Source: Schizochytrium sp. TIO01 (lineage: Eukaryota > Sar > Bigyra > Thraustochytrida > Thraustochytriidae). From it: a stretch of DNA of 64,000 bases. Each line of letters opens with the position of its first letter. The stretch's first letter is position 1. Below, piece after piece: positions 1 through 9,985 of the stretch. The translations under genes were made by a program, and so were the position numbers. The notes below the pieces were generated by a model, which searched no databases, had not been told where the DNA came from, and saw only the letters and a list, made by a program, of their open reading frames with translations. The stretch lies in NCBI GenBank assembly GCA_004764695.1, contig SMSO01000032.1, positions 5,083,483 through 5,147,482 on the forward strand. The letters are read 5' to 3'.

Positions 1-1129
1 AAGTTTTTCATTCTTTTCCTTTACAGCGGCATCAACACGCTTCTGCTCAAGAACACCTGTACGAAACGAGGGGTCGATTTCCACGACTTGGTTAAGATCT
101 GTGAGAGCATCGTCAAGTTGATCCATTTCCTCATAAATCTTTGCACGGCGCATATAAGCCTTAATGTATCGTGGATCAAGTTCAATAGCGTCTGAGCAGT
201 CATCAAGGGCATCCTCGGTACGATCAAGGTGCAACAGACAAGCAGCGCGATTGTTCAAAAAGATAGCCTTGTTCGCCTTAAAGGTCTCCGTTTCAGGTGC
301 ATACTCGAGAGCCTCTGTATAAACATCAATCGCCTCCAGGTATTGCTTCCGCTTGAACAAGTTGTTGCCTTCCTCTTTAAGCTCATTTGCGCGCACACCA
401 TTCTTCTCCACTAGACGGACTGATCCCGGATGGTTGACGTACTACGAGTATTAAAATGGTCGCCAATATGAGAAATATGTAAATTGTCAGTATTCAGGAA
501 ACTCATATTATGCCGTCCTCTCGGAAGGCTTTCACAAATGTTTAAAAGGTGCCCAAAGTAAGCCAACTTACTGTTTCCAAATGGCGTTCCGGTATTTTAG
601 TGTCACCAAGGTTTGCTGGATGAATTCTGTTTTACGAACATCACGCAGGACTGCCACGTCAGTCATTTCTGAAATCAGAAACGATATATCAATCGTCTTT
701 GCACAATTAATTCTGTACGCTCAACCTTCTTCTTAAATGCCCTTTGCTACAAAGCTCAGGCTTGGAGCTGCTTTTCGTGTAATAAAATTGCTCCATGCTG
801 GCTCACTTGCAAAAAAGTCAAAATCTCCCATGCCACGTCGCTTTTGCTAATCTTTGACATTCTTGTCACGATTTCAATCGACATAAATAACCATATTCCC
901 TTTCTGCCCATGGTTTCTCTCCGCCCTTCGGATCCCAGAGGTAGTCTACATACGATCCCTTCCGAGCAAGCGACGCTCAGAGCACTTTCGTCGATTGACC
1001 ATGCACTTACTTTTCGATAGAGATGTTTTCGGTGGGCTTTTCTGCCGGCTGCACCTCAACCTCCTCCTCCTCCTCCTCGAGGACGTTGTCCTCTTCGTCC
1101 GAAGACGGTAATATCTCGATCTCAGGCAT
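1..1129 (-). CDS. TTC1: TTC1-like TPR co-chaperone, three exons, C-terminus beyond window
   Basis: Read on the minus strand as exons 1129-1011, 626-572 and 441 to the window edge. The introns start GTAAGT and end AG, and the phases agree (119 + 55 + 441 nt = 205 codons). Exon 1 starts at an ATG and encodes an acidic stretch (SSDEEDNVLEEEEEE). Exon 3 opens with YVNHPGSVRLVEKN and continues into a TPR array (NELKEEGNNLFKRKQYLEAI, then NNRAACLLHL, then AYMRRAKIYEEM). It ends in a segment like the conserved tail of tetratricopeptide repeat protein 1 (IDPSFR...VKEKNEKL). TTC1 proteins are cytosolic adaptors that bind Hsp70/Hsp90 C-termini and Ras/G-alpha proteins. The order acidic N-terminus, three TPRs, basic tail fits that family. 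The 3' end lies outside the window. The exon 2 acceptor was chosen because it keeps the reading frame open; RNA data would settle it. Other TPR co-chaperones are the alternative. Confidence 0.72.
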
Positions 1130-1685
1130 CTTGCTCAAATTCCAATCGCAAGCCCTTTTCTCCTTCGCTTTCTTCTATTCGGGTCTGGATCACCGACTTT
1201 CTTCTTCTCTCTGTTTTCGTCTTCTTTTTCTCTTCTGTTGTTCTGCTTTTATTCTTCTTCTTTAAACACATCTAGGCCTAGTGTATTGCCTAGTGTCTAC
1301 CTATTAGGGTAAAAACAGCGAATAGACGTTTAATTTATTTTACTTGCAGAACATCGATCAAGCCTTGTAAGACATGTTCACGTAAACTGTGACTCTCACG
1401 CTCGAAAGATTGTATCCAAGCCTGCCTTTTCAGCTCTGGCAGCAACAAAATTTGACGGATTTTGTTTGGGTTGGCGTTCGTTTCTTGCGAGATTGAACTT
1501 TCTTGGCTTTCGATTTTATTTCGTTGATTGTTTGTTCTTCTAGACGGATATAATCATCATAATAAAAATGAAAATATCGAGCTCACGAAGAAACACGAAG
1601 AGGCAATCAAATCCTTAAATAGGATCCCTGGAAACCTCGATTCCAATCCGGAGACGAGACTTCGAAGAGACTCGCGGTGCTAAAG
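1130..1685. promoter_or_regulatory. Divergent intergenic region between TTC1-like and STE24 genes
   Basis: This 556-base spacer separates the two divergently oriented start codons and must hold both promoters. It has pyrimidine-rich tracts (about 1200-1260), a cluster of TAGGCCTAG/CTACCTATTAGGG motifs at about 1271-1310, and AT-rich sequence at 1535-1575. I could not assign a definite TATA box or transcription start. Confidence 0.4.
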
Positions 1686-3158
1686 ATGACTCTGGAGGAC
1701 TGGCCTCTCTTCCGCCAGACCGGGTGGGCGCCACCCGATGGCGTGAACTATCTTGCTTTGGGCCTCGGCTTCATCGTGGCAGAACAGACGCTGGAAATCG
1801 TGCTTTCTCTGCGCCAACGAGGCTATTTGAAGCGCGACAAGCTTCCGGAGAAGCTCGAAAATGAGGTTCGTGCCATCGACGACGCTGCTGCACCTGAAAA
1901 GGCTGCTGAGGCACCCAAGGTCCAAGATATGGGCCGCGAAGAAAAAGACGCTGCACCCAAGACTCTCTTGGAGCAGCTGCGCGCTAAGTTTCACAAGTCT
2001 CAGGCATACAATTTGGATAAGAACACACTCTCCTTCGTTAAGATGGCCTATGGAGTCGTCTTAAGCGCAGGTATGCTGCTTAGTGGCTTTCACGTCTGGC
2101 TTTGGGACCAGTCTGAGAACGCCGCAGCTAGCATCTTTGGTGTGGACCCTGCTTCTAGTGAGCTCCTTGTCGGTAGCTTGTTCTTGCTCAGTCAGAGTAT
2201 CGTTGGATCTGTCATGTCGCTCCCGCTCTCAATTTACAGCACGTTCTGGGTTGAGGCAAAACACGGTTTTAACAAGACTACCCCTGGACTTTACATTAGC
2301 GACCTGTTCAAGAGCCTTACTATCGAGAACCTTATTGTTATTCCACTTATGGCTGGTATTGTCAAGCTTGTGCGCTGGGGTGGAGAGTACTTTTGGTTTT
2401 ATGTATGGGGCTTGTTGGTCTGTTTTTCTATGGTTATGATCACCGTGTACCCCAACTTTATCATGCCTCTCTTCAATGAGTACAAGCCTCTTCCTGATGG
2501 CGAGCTCAAGTCCGCAATCGAGGCATTGGCTAAGCAGCTCAAGTTCCCTCTCACCAAGCTTTACGAAGTGGATGGAAGTAAGCGCTCCAGCCACTCTAAC
2601 GCTTATCTGTACGGATTCCTCCGTGACAAGCGCATTGTGCTCTATGATACGCTGCTCCGAAACAAGGAAGAGCCTGCTCTCGAATGCACCACCGAGGAAA
2701 TCACAAGTATCCTTGCCCATGAGCTTGGCCACTGGAGTATGAGCCACACAGTTAAGGGTTTTGTTCTACAGAATGTCGTCTATTTGGTTGCCTTTTATCT
2801 CTTCGGCAAATTTCTCCATGATCCTGACATGTACCGTTCCTTCGGTTTTGTGCAACAACCTGTTTTGATTGGTCTCAACTTGTTCTCTTACATTATGGCT
2901 CCTCTGGGAACTGTGTTGACCTTTGTTGTGAACGCCATGACTCGTAAGTTTGAGTATGAGGCTGATGCCTTTGCTGTCAAACTGGATAAGCTTGAGGGTC
3001 TCAAGTCTGGTCTTTGCAAGATTTCTATTGCCAATCTTGCCTCTTTTGACCATGACCCGCTCTACCACGCCATGCACCATTCCCACCCATCTCTCATTGA
3101 TCGTCTCCGTGCCATGGATCGTGTAGCATACGAAATGCCCAAGAAGAAGTCTCAGTAA
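1686..3158 (+). CDS. STE24: CAAX prenyl protease 1 (STE24/ZMPSTE24, M48A metalloprotease)
   Basis: The 490-residue product is a polytopic ER zinc metalloprotease of the STE24 family, which removes the AAX tripeptide from farnesylated CAAX proteins and clears clogged translocons. The zinc motif HELGH is at about residues 345-349, in the context ILAHELGHWSMSHT. The third ligand lies in EYEADAFAVKL at about 423, and several hydrophobic segments flank these sites. The family signature VDGSKRSSHSNAYLYG is also present, where the usual run is GSKRS.HSNAY.YGF. The start is the ATG at 1686; an in-frame GTG at 1677 is not a plausible eukaryotic start. Between the first two membrane segments (about residues 60-105) there is an Ala/Glu/Lys-rich stretch that looks longer than in typical orthologues. 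No intron is needed. The gene is divergent from the TTC1-like gene. Confidence 0.95.
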   Translation: MTLEDWPLFRQTGWAPPDGVNYLALGLGFIVAEQTLEIVLSLRQRGYLKRDKLPEKLENEVRAIDDAAAPEKAAEAPKVQDMGREEKDAAPKTLLEQLRAKFHKSQAYNLDKNTLSFVKMAYGVVLSAGMLLSGFHVWLWDQSENAAASIFGVDPASSELLVGSLFLLSQSIVGSVMSLPLSIYSTFWVEAKHGFNKTTPGLYISDLFKSLTIENLIVIPLMAGIVKLVRWGGEYFWFYVWGLLVCFSMVMITVYPNFIMPLFNEYKPLPDGELKSAIEALAKQLKFPLTKLYEVDGSKRSSHSNAYLYGFLRDKRIVLYDTLLRNKEEPALECTTEEITSILAHELGHWSMSHTVKGFVLQNVVYLVAFYLFGKFLHDPDMYRSFGFVQQPVLIGLNLFSYIMAPLGTVLTFVVNAMTRKFEYEADAFAVKLDKLEGLKSGLCKISIANLASFDHDPLYHAMHHSHPSLIDRLRAMDRVAYEMPKKKSQ

Positions 3159-3663
3159 ACAAACGGCTCAGTTGCACGAGTCTTTAAATAAAGCCTATCA
3201 TGTTTCGGGCCGTGCCTTCATTTCTATCACTGCTCTGTCACACTCTTATGATCTTCAAACTCCAAATTATTTTTGCTTTTTCTTATCGTTTGACATTTTT
3301 GTTAAGTTATCTCATCGTACAACGCACTATCACCATTAAAATAAAAAAAAAGTACAATATTCCAAGAATTAGCATTGCGGTACTGCATGTACACCTCTTA
3401 GAAACAGCTTGCTCCAGGGTAATGTATCTAAGTCTGCTTGGAATTTTACCCAAGCAAAAGTATCAATAGTGCCTTTGAGTGGTCCAGCTTGTATAAATTC
3501 ATTCTTGACCTTAAAATACAAAGTAAGTAGGTAAGACTAGCCGCATATAGCAGTGCCTACCTGTTTGTAGCTTATACTTCAAACAGTCTTTCTCTGATAA
3601 AGGAAAGCGCCAAAACTCGAACCACATGACAGTTCGTTGTCTCTAAGTTTGCAGGGTGTGCAG
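3159..3663. other. 3' region of STE24 and intergenic spacer
   Basis: AT-rich sequence with no convincing gene. It contains AATAAA-like signals near 3186 and 3340 that could serve polyadenylation of STE24. The end of the stretch (TTTGCAG near 3648-3654) resembles a splice acceptor just upstream of the next ORF. Confidence 0.4.
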
Positions 3664-4038
3664 ATGGAGCCACCATCTGCTATAACAGCCCTCTCGGCTA
3701 CCACTAGCAATGATAGTGACAGGGGTGGCAGTTTGCTTCTATCCGAAAGAACCAGCCTTCTTGAAGATCAGGGTGGCTTCACGATAAACATGACCAATTT
3801 TGCTGATGCTGGAGGTGTACACGAAAAGCCTCCGTATCTCCATATGCTTCTACCTCAAGAAACACCCAAAGGTTACAAAGCCGAGAAAGATATGTTTATG
3901 GATAACAAAAACGATAACTTGAACGGTCTCGGTACTGAAAACTATGTGGCCTCTACTGGGGTTTCTGGGCCCTTTCGACAGCTCTTTGAAAGTTGTTGCG
4001 GAAAAAGAAAGGGGAAAGTATCGGATGCGTGCTGGTAA
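3664..4038 (+). CDS. Uncharacterised protein, probably first coding exon of a spliced gene
   Basis: From the ATG at 3664 the frame is open for 124 codons. It encodes an acidic, Ser/Thr-rich segment with no recognised domain. An ERTSLL motif fits the [DE]xxxL[LI] dileucine sorting signal, which would suit a cytosolic tail of an endolysosomal membrane protein. The last codons (CCGKRKGK) may run into an intron, since a GTATCG donor-like site at 4018 would end the exon in phase 0. A second open segment at about 4241-4318 (KRVQDCYNLLKTN...LDFLEK) ends exactly at a GTGAGA donor-like site, so the gene may continue to about 4.9 kb. I do not recognise the family, and the exon structure beyond 4018 is a guess. 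A stand-alone short protein is also possible. Confidence 0.33.
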   Translation: MEPPSAITALSATTSNDSDRGGSLLLSERTSLLEDQGGFTINMTNFADAGGVHEKPPYLHMLLPQETPKGYKAEKDMFMDNKNDNLNGLGTENYVASTGVSGPFRQLFESCCGKRKGKVSDACW

Positions 4039-4969
4039 AACCATTGAAGCTCCTGGGAAAGTATGGAGACTCCTTTACAACAGCAAATGGAACTCTTGAT
4101 ATATCTCCGTCTGTATCGTCTACCGAGTCCCCCCGACATCTGCGATAAACACGTATTCTCCAAGATGTGTAAATAAACAGTTTTAAATTATAAATTACGT
4201 GCCTGTTGACGACACAAACCTTGTCAACTTCTATCAAGAGAAAAGAGTACAGGACTGCTATAATTTGTTGAAAACAAATAGTCTAACGTTGCAAAGGAAG
4301 CTTGACTTTCTTGAAAAGGTGAGATTTCTATACGTGAAAACTGCAGGCTTCATCGTGATTACACAAGTTCGGGCTAAGAAACTTGCCCAAAATTGCTTTC
4401 CAGTCTCACGCAAGTGAGACAGCACCACTGCTTGCATCTAAATTTCACATAGAGCTCTCTGTCTTTCTTGCAACTGATCTAACTTGGACATTTTTTGGTA
4501 CTACGGTAATTTGAGATACCCCACAATTCAAGAAAGAAGTCGGCGATATAAGAAATAGTCATTGCTGGCATTTTCTTGTAGCCTGTGGCCTGGATCAGAT
4601 AGATTAATTTCTTTAGCATCATAAAATATGGGGGGGGGGGGGAGGATCTCAATGTGGTACGGTTTGCTGATGCAATACTCACCGGGCCGTAACATCTGCA
4701 TGCAGTTTTCATGTTCTCATGGATTTTGACTTGAAAGAGAAATGTAGCATTCTACAAACCCAAGCCTTTGCTTTATCATTGGTATACCATGGGTATTCAT
4801 TTAATTTTTTGGAATAACTCTGCCGGACTCTTATTGTCTTCCAGGAAAGGTTTCAATTCAGGCTTTATTCATTGAATGATGGTCTCTCTCGCAGCAGAGT
4901 GAGTTGAAAAAAGAGGTGAGCCCCTGATCAGCCAGATCCCATTTCTATTAGAGCAAGGAGAATGGCCAG
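4039..4969. other. AT-rich spacer or introns with a G13 homopolymer
   Basis: There is one exon-like segment (about 4241-4318, plus strand) in a donor/acceptor context, and no other supported coding sequence. A run of 13 G sits at 4630-4642. Pyrimidine-rich acceptor-like tracts occur near 4410 and 4840, which would suit further exons of the upstream gene, but I could not build a consistent model. Confidence 0.3.
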
Positions 4970-5790
4970 TATTTATTCACTGATGTGGAGAGTACTTGGC
5001 AGAAACACGACAATAAGCATACTTTTGACCCCGCTCTTTCCAAAATGTTGATGATATCTGTCAAGGCAGCACATCTCGGATAAGCCGATTCTTCACTGTC
5101 CACAAAGCTCCCGAGCGGACGATGTGCTAATGCATAGCGTGTCCCCGAGACTAATTCCGACAACTTGCAATGGGACATGTAGTCACAGAGGTATGGCTGC
5201 ACTATGAAATTATCATGAGATATTTGTCTGGCTCCCCACATACTGCTAAATGTTCAAGTGAACATCAACAATTAGCCTCCAAGACTGGTTGTCTAAGAGC
5301 TGAGGTGTTGGGAATTTCGCTCTTATAGACAATGGTTTGGTGATTTTATCTGGTCTAAGAAAAGATGATGTTCTTTCCTCTATTGCGAGTTGCAGAGTTA
5401 TCAAGCTCGACTTGGTTATCCCAATAATAATAAGACAATGGATAGGTGTGTACTGGGACATATGCGAGGACTCCTTTGTCTCCATTGCTTAAGAGTGATA
5501 TCCGTATGATTTGACCGACAGGTGTTGGGCGTGAGCAATCGATGTTATGGACATTGTTGCTGCACCAATGATAAAAGGGGCGAGCGGATGCGGTTGAAGT
5601 CAAGGCAGAATTCGTTGAGCCGATGCCGCACCCCAACCTTTGCGGCCATAGAGTCAATACTAAGGGATTTTAATTTTGATTTGTTTTTGTGAACTACTAG
5701 ATGCGGGCCGGAACAACTATGTTTAAACATATTATGAAGAAGACCCACAGGGAAGAGCTCCCTCTGATAAGAGTAGTAGAGCAAGGAGTG
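4970..5790 (-). pseudogene. Probable decayed or unannotatable spliced gene, minus strand
   Basis: Three overlapping minus-strand reading frames (about 5784-5545, 5657-5355 and 5485-5246, followed by 5241-4948) hold protein-like segments that hand over from one frame to the next. Examples are RPTPVGQIIRISLLSNGDKG, then LDNQSWRLIVDV, then GSFVDSEESAYPRCAALTDI. No single frame spans the whole stretch. This is what a frameshifted gene copy looks like, although short introns could also explain some shifts (a GTATGC donor-like site follows ILERAGSK at the low-coordinate end). I recognise no family and assign no function. Confidence 0.28.
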
Positions 5791-6153
5791 AGGGCCTCAC
5801 TGTGAGGTAAGTAAGACTAAAATGAACAAACTCCCTCGGCAACTGTGATTTATTTGCGATGGCTAACCTTGAAACTTTGTGATAATTTGTTTTTATAAAA
5901 ATAATTTTATAAATTTTAACATAAAAGAATCGTCGTGCAAAGCTTAATCATCATCGCCATTTTAGACAGTTTGTGAGGTCGCACCCATTGCAAATACAAA
6001 ACCGAAAGAGAGGTTTGTCTTTTGCTAAGGCAGCAAAGCATTCCAAGGAAAAGTACCTCTGCGCAACTTTTATCAGCAGGACCTCGAGGATTCTTCCTAT
6101 TCTGTGCAAAGCCTCGGAGCAAAGAGGCGTCATTTTCTAGAGACCATATCACC

Positions 6154-7713
6154 ATGACGCTTGTTATGCTCCAGATCAAGGTTCTCAAAGCGCAAGGACT
6201 GCCGGCGGCGGACCTGTGTGGCACAAGTGACCCCTACTGTATAATCAAATGCGACAAAGTAAAGAAGAAGACGAGCGTAATCAAGAAAACGCTTGAGCCC
6301 ACGTGGGATGAGTGTTTTACGTTTCCAGTGTCCATGAGTGCCAAGAAAATCACCATTGAATGCTATGATAGGGATACTTTTAAATTTGATGACCCACTTG
6401 GGAAGACAGAAATGGAACTAGTTGCACTTGAGCAAGAGCCCAAGTACTACAATGAGCCTCGCTGGTATCAGCTTACACCAATGCGGAAATCCGTAAACCC
6501 AAAACGGTGTGGCGAAATTCAATTGAGCTTTTGCATCATAAGCCGAGAGTGTGAGCATATGCCAAGTGTTGATACAGACGCCACTGGAGAATCTGTCTCT
6601 GATACAGCGTCTACTCCATCGCCGAAATCCAGCGAATCAGAGTCTGAGCCACTTTCACTTTCTTCGGATTTGTTGGCAGCTGGTCTCTCGTTGCACGATG
6701 ATGGCTTAGATAGCGAAGATGATGACACAAGCGATGAAGAGCATCGCCAGTCTAGCAAGGGAGCAGCAACAAAGAGTTTCCATCACGGCCGCTCCGAAAG
6801 CGCATGCGTGAACGAGTCTAGCGGCAAAAAGGTTTTTAGTCTGAAAAAATCCTTTCGATTGAAGGCCCCGAGCAGCTTCAAATTGATAAAGAGCTCCACC
6901 TCAAGCGGTAAGGCAAGCAAATCATCCAGTAGCTCTGGTAAGAGTGGCAAGTCATTCCGTATGCGGATCCCGAAGCCCAAATCAAAGCAACTCTCATGTA
7001 CAGGGGATGAGATAAATTTGGAGCCTCTCACAGAAGAACGCGAAGACGACGATGTTGCGGGAGAGACACTGCCACAAACCACGGAATCAAAAGATTCTGA
7101 AGACCTGCTTCCTGCTGATCACAAAAACAAGAAACGCGAGAGTCTTAAGGCTCTTGGGCTAATCACTTACGACGATGATTGCAGGGCTCATCAGCGAAGC
7201 GCAAGTGGCAGTACTGTGAATTCTGACGTTGGCCGCCTCCCCGCGCTTGTGTTCGAAAAATATGACGTTGATGCAAATGGAGTGATTGATCGCAATGAGT
7301 TCCACGACATGATCTTAGACCTTGGGTATTACTTCGAAGCTCAGGAGCTCCTGGACGCATTTGCAATCGTTGATAATGACGGCGACGGATTCATCAGCAT
7401 TAATGAATTTGCTTCATTTTGGCGACGGGATGATCGTTTCCGTTTTTTGCGCCTCGATGAAGATAGAAGGCAGAAAGTGAAGCAGCTCTCTGAGTTTTTC
7501 GCGTACTTTGACAGACTCAAGCGAGGCATGCTCGACTGCGACGAGTTCATAGCAATGCACCAGGCCATGGTCATTTCTGGCTACACCTCCCTCGGCGATT
7601 CCAAGGAGTGCATGAATGCACTTGACCTTAACAAGGACGGTTTCGTCCACTTCAATGAGCTTCTCGCGTACGCAGTACAGCGTGGACTGCTCGACACCAC
7701 GCAAGTAGCATAA
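6154..7713 (+). CDS. C2 domain plus four EF-hand calcium-binding protein
   Basis: The 519-residue product carries an N-terminal C2 domain (about 4-125). The expected calcium-binding acidic residues are present: D20, D26 (GTSDPY), D72, D74 and D79/D80. A long Ser/Lys/acid-rich linker (about 135-360) contains repeated SSGKS-type basic stretches. The C-terminus has four EF-hands, with loops at about 371-382 (DVDANGVIDRNE), 407-418 (DNDGDGFISINE), a degenerate one at 453-464 and 491-502 (DLNKDGFVHFNE). C2 domains recruit proteins to anionic phospholipids in response to calcium, so a membrane-associated calcium sensor is the inference. The start is the ATG at 6154 (context ACCATGA), which places the C2 fold at the extreme N-terminus. 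The frame is open upstream to about 6022 only through a non-ATG start. No known orthologue is claimed. Confidence 0.9.
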   Translation: MTLVMLQIKVLKAQGLPAADLCGTSDPYCIIKCDKVKKKTSVIKKTLEPTWDECFTFPVSMSAKKITIECYDRDTFKFDDPLGKTEMELVALEQEPKYYNEPRWYQLTPMRKSVNPKRCGEIQLSFCIISRECEHMPSVDTDATGESVSDTASTPSPKSSESESEPLSLSSDLLAAGLSLHDDGLDSEDDDTSDEEHRQSSKGAATKSFHHGRSESACVNESSGKKVFSLKKSFRLKAPSSFKLIKSSTSSGKASKSSSSSGKSGKSFRMRIPKPKSKQLSCTGDEINLEPLTEEREDDDVAGETLPQTTESKDSEDLLPADHKNKKRESLKALGLITYDDDCRAHQRSASGSTVNSDVGRLPALVFEKYDVDANGVIDRNEFHDMILDLGYYFEAQELLDAFAIVDNDGDGFISINEFASFWRRDDRFRFLRLDEDRRQKVKQLSEFFAYFDRLKRGMLDCDEFIAMHQAMVISGYTSLGDSKECMNALDLNKDGFVHFNELLAYAVQRGLLDTTQVA

Positions 7714-8240
7714 CTCCTGCCTTACCTCCTGCCTTCCACGCAAGTAGCTAGTTCTACCACCTAGTACCAGAATTTGATGAATGAACCCTACAACCCATAA
7801 CTCCCATTTTGTTTCCTCAATTACATGTTATTTCACAACAGCCTTAACAGCTACATGATTACCAGGCACCTGCCAGCTTTATCCTCTTGTTCGCAAAGCT
7901 TGTTCTGCTTGCTTGCTCGCTTACCCGCCCGTCTGCTCGAAACCCGCTCCGTAATCAGAGTCTCCTGCCATCATTTCGTCTCTGCCTCACGGATTTGACC
8001 TGAGTCTTTGTTGCCCACGTTCGACACACGCTTCTACCATATTACTAATATCGCAGCGCCTTCCTTCTGCGTCTGTCTACTAAGCATTCATTACGTACGA
8101 GTGAGTGAGGGAGTGTTCGCTTCCGCCACTGCTTACAAATCCACATCCACTTTCTCTGCAACAACAACTCTACAACTCTACAACTCTACAACTCTGCAAC
8201 TCTACAACTCTACAACTTAAGAAGTCCAAGTGCTCTTGCG
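7714..8240. other. Intergenic spacer with short repeats
   Basis: Just after the stop codon, CACGCAAGTAGC occurs twice (about 7697 and 7738), with CTCCTGCCTTMC pairs between. The remainder is pyrimidine-rich and ends in the CTACAACT tandem repeat. No coding segment is supported. Confidence 0.5.
8163..8218. repeat. Tandem repeat of 8-bp unit TACAACTC
   Basis: About seven copies of TACAACTC, one with a G substitution (TGCAACTC), read directly. It lies immediately upstream of the candidate small gene at 8241. Confidence 0.9.
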
Positions 8241-8716
8241 ATGGTCTTCGACGCTTTGGGGCCGACGCAGTTCGGTTTCGAGGCTGTTGAGGAGCTATGC
8301 ACGCTAAGAGTGAGTGAGTGAGTGAGAGAATGAATGAATGAGTAAATGAGTGAAGGAGTGAATGAATTACTCGTGGCAGTTGGCGTCGTAATAGATGTCA
8401 CTCTGTGATGAGATGTTGGAGATAGATATCAGAGATGTTAGAGAAACAGGATATTGGAGATGTCGTGGATATTGGAGATATCAGAGATCTTAGAGATGTC
8501 GTGGATATTGGAGATGTCAGAGATGTATATTGGGGCACTCAATGTTGCTGTCTTGTCTAAAGAAGGGGTTTAAGGCTGCGAGAGGTCAGGACGAGCGGCA
8601 ATCCTGACACCTTCTGGGCCTTGCAAGGGGTGGAGCGCATGCAGGTTTGGCTTGGGCAGATCGATCGCCAGGCAGCTTGGAATGTCAAGCTAATGCGCTC
8701 GATTGTGAGGCGATGA
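8241..8716 (+). CDS. Candidate two-exon small protein gene (exons 8241-8309 and 8585-8716)
   Basis: Exon 1 starts at an ATG and reads MVFDALGPTQFGFEAVEELC plus three codons. It ends at a GTGAGT donor at 8310. A second segment (about 8585-8716) reads NPDTFWALQGVERMQVWLGQ and onward to a TGA stop, with clearly C/G-biased third positions. Joining them at the AG before 8585 keeps phase 0 and gives a 66-residue protein. The proposed intron is built of GTGA repeats and a GAGATGTCGTGGATATT-type minisatellite. I recognise no family. The splice join is inferred and additional exons are possible. The two segments could instead belong to different or decayed genes. Confidence 0.33.
8310..8368. repeat. 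GTGA/ATGA tetranucleotide microsatellite
   Basis: Runs of GAGT/GAAT units starting exactly at the proposed GTGAGT splice donor of the candidate small gene. Confidence 0.85.
8403..8532. repeat. Minisatellite with GGATATTGGAGATGTC-type units
   Basis: The motif GATATTGGAGAT recurs with GAGATGTCGTG and CAGAGATCT/CAGAGATGT modules in imperfect units of about 16-35 bp. It would lie within the proposed intron of the candidate gene at 8241-8716. Confidence 0.8.
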
Positions 8717-9985
8717 ACTCAAGAAGAGCGAAGGTTACTGTACTTTGGTGATGCAAGCTGACTCCGATCAAGTCTTACATAATTTTTATGTTGTTTTATA
8801 TATAATAAAAAATAAAAAATAAAAAATTGATATGTACTATGCACAGGCAAAAAACACCCTCGAAGCCGGAGACGAGGCGGATATACTTGGCCTAAGCCGT
8901 GCACAACCAAGTCTCTGCTGAGCGCGGAAGAACAAAGCAATCTATATTCTGTGCAGCCTCGTCGAAGTCGAGGTCGTTTGCGTTTTCTTTCGTCGCTGTA
9001 ATCTCCATCTTGGCTGGCAATTAAAATTATTTCTTTCTTTCTCTGTCTCTTCACTTCTCTCGCGGCCTAGGGCTTTCTAGCTTAAACAGTAGTGGACCAG
9101 GTTGTGCGCAATGCCGAACGAGAAAAGCACATCGAGGAACTCCATCCATTCAGGAAAATCGACGCGAAAGCGAACAAAACGAGAGGTGCAAGCAGCACAG
9201 TGACATAACAGGGTCTGTTTCCTGTCACGAAAGCCGCGATAGGAGCTGCAAGAGAACTGCTGCAGGTTCGCACTGCTGGGTGGATTGAGTCCTTTTTGCT
9301 TTTTAGCAGACCTTGGCTGTGAGTCAGTTAGGCAATGATAAGAACAGTAAGAAGAAAAAAAAAGAAAAAAAAAGGAAGAAAGCAGCGACGATAGAAATAA
9401 ATGACAACATCATTGAAACATAATTGTAATGCTCATCTTAGAACGCCATCGACGTCAACGAGAGCGTCCAGACCCTCTTCCAGCGCCAGGCCCAGGCTAG
9501 CGCGGGCAAGGATCCCTACAAGGGACCTGCGCATGGAAGCCCGCCTGCCTGCAGAGGCCCTGCCACTGAAGAAAGGACGCCAACCTGCAGCGCAACGTCA
9601 ACCAAATCCTCCTGGAGATCGTCTCCTGCAACGACAAGACTACTACTGCACAGGAAACTTACTTTTGTAGCAAGAGTTTGCAGCCGACATCGACGAGGAC
9701 GAAGAAAGATCAAGGTTACTTCTCAGGAAACTTTCTTGTGAGGTTGCTTCTACTTGCGTCGCGTGCGTGAGCCGAAAGGCCTCGCAGCGGTGGAAAGTCT
9801 AATTCACATCGGATCCCGAAATTGTTTGCGGAGTCGTTCAAAAACGAAGGCGAGAAACCTCGCAGTACTGCTTGGTGGAACGTGCTTTACACACTGATTG
9901 ATTTGGTGAATCACTGATCTCTTTTCATAGAAGCTGGGAGCGGAAATTCGTTTGCTTGGAGCTGAGAGGTAATTGTGACGCACGA
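8717..9985 (+). other. Region with exon-like fragments of an unresolved gene
   Basis: Three plus-strand segments have strong C/G third-position bias, but no continuous frame joins them. The first, about 9083-9212, follows a pyrimidine-rich acceptor-like tract (VDQVVRNAEREKHIEELHPF and onward to a TAA). The second, about 9442-9530, follows CTTAG (NAIDVNESVQTLFQRQAQAS). The third, about 9576-9700, is in another frame (DANLQRNVNQILLEIVSCND). The last two have no GT between them in the right place, so a frameshift is as likely as an intron. An AT-rich tract at about 8780-8830 and the stretch 9720-9985 show no coding signal. I recognise no family. Confidence 0.3.

Noticed and set aside
1677-1685. 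GTG as start of STE24 (and similar TTG/GTG starts of other long frames)
   Set aside because: Eukaryotic genes here use ATG; starts were moved to the first good in-frame ATG.
2229-2747. 172-codon open frame antisense to STE24
   Set aside because: Shadow frame opposite the protease core.
4630-4642. G13 run as a quadruplex or regulatory element
   Set aside because: A single homopolymer with no partner tracts; could be a sequencing or assembly artefact.
8163-8532. CRISPR-like array
   Set aside because: Repeats are contiguous micro/minisatellites without unique spacers, in a eukaryotic genome.
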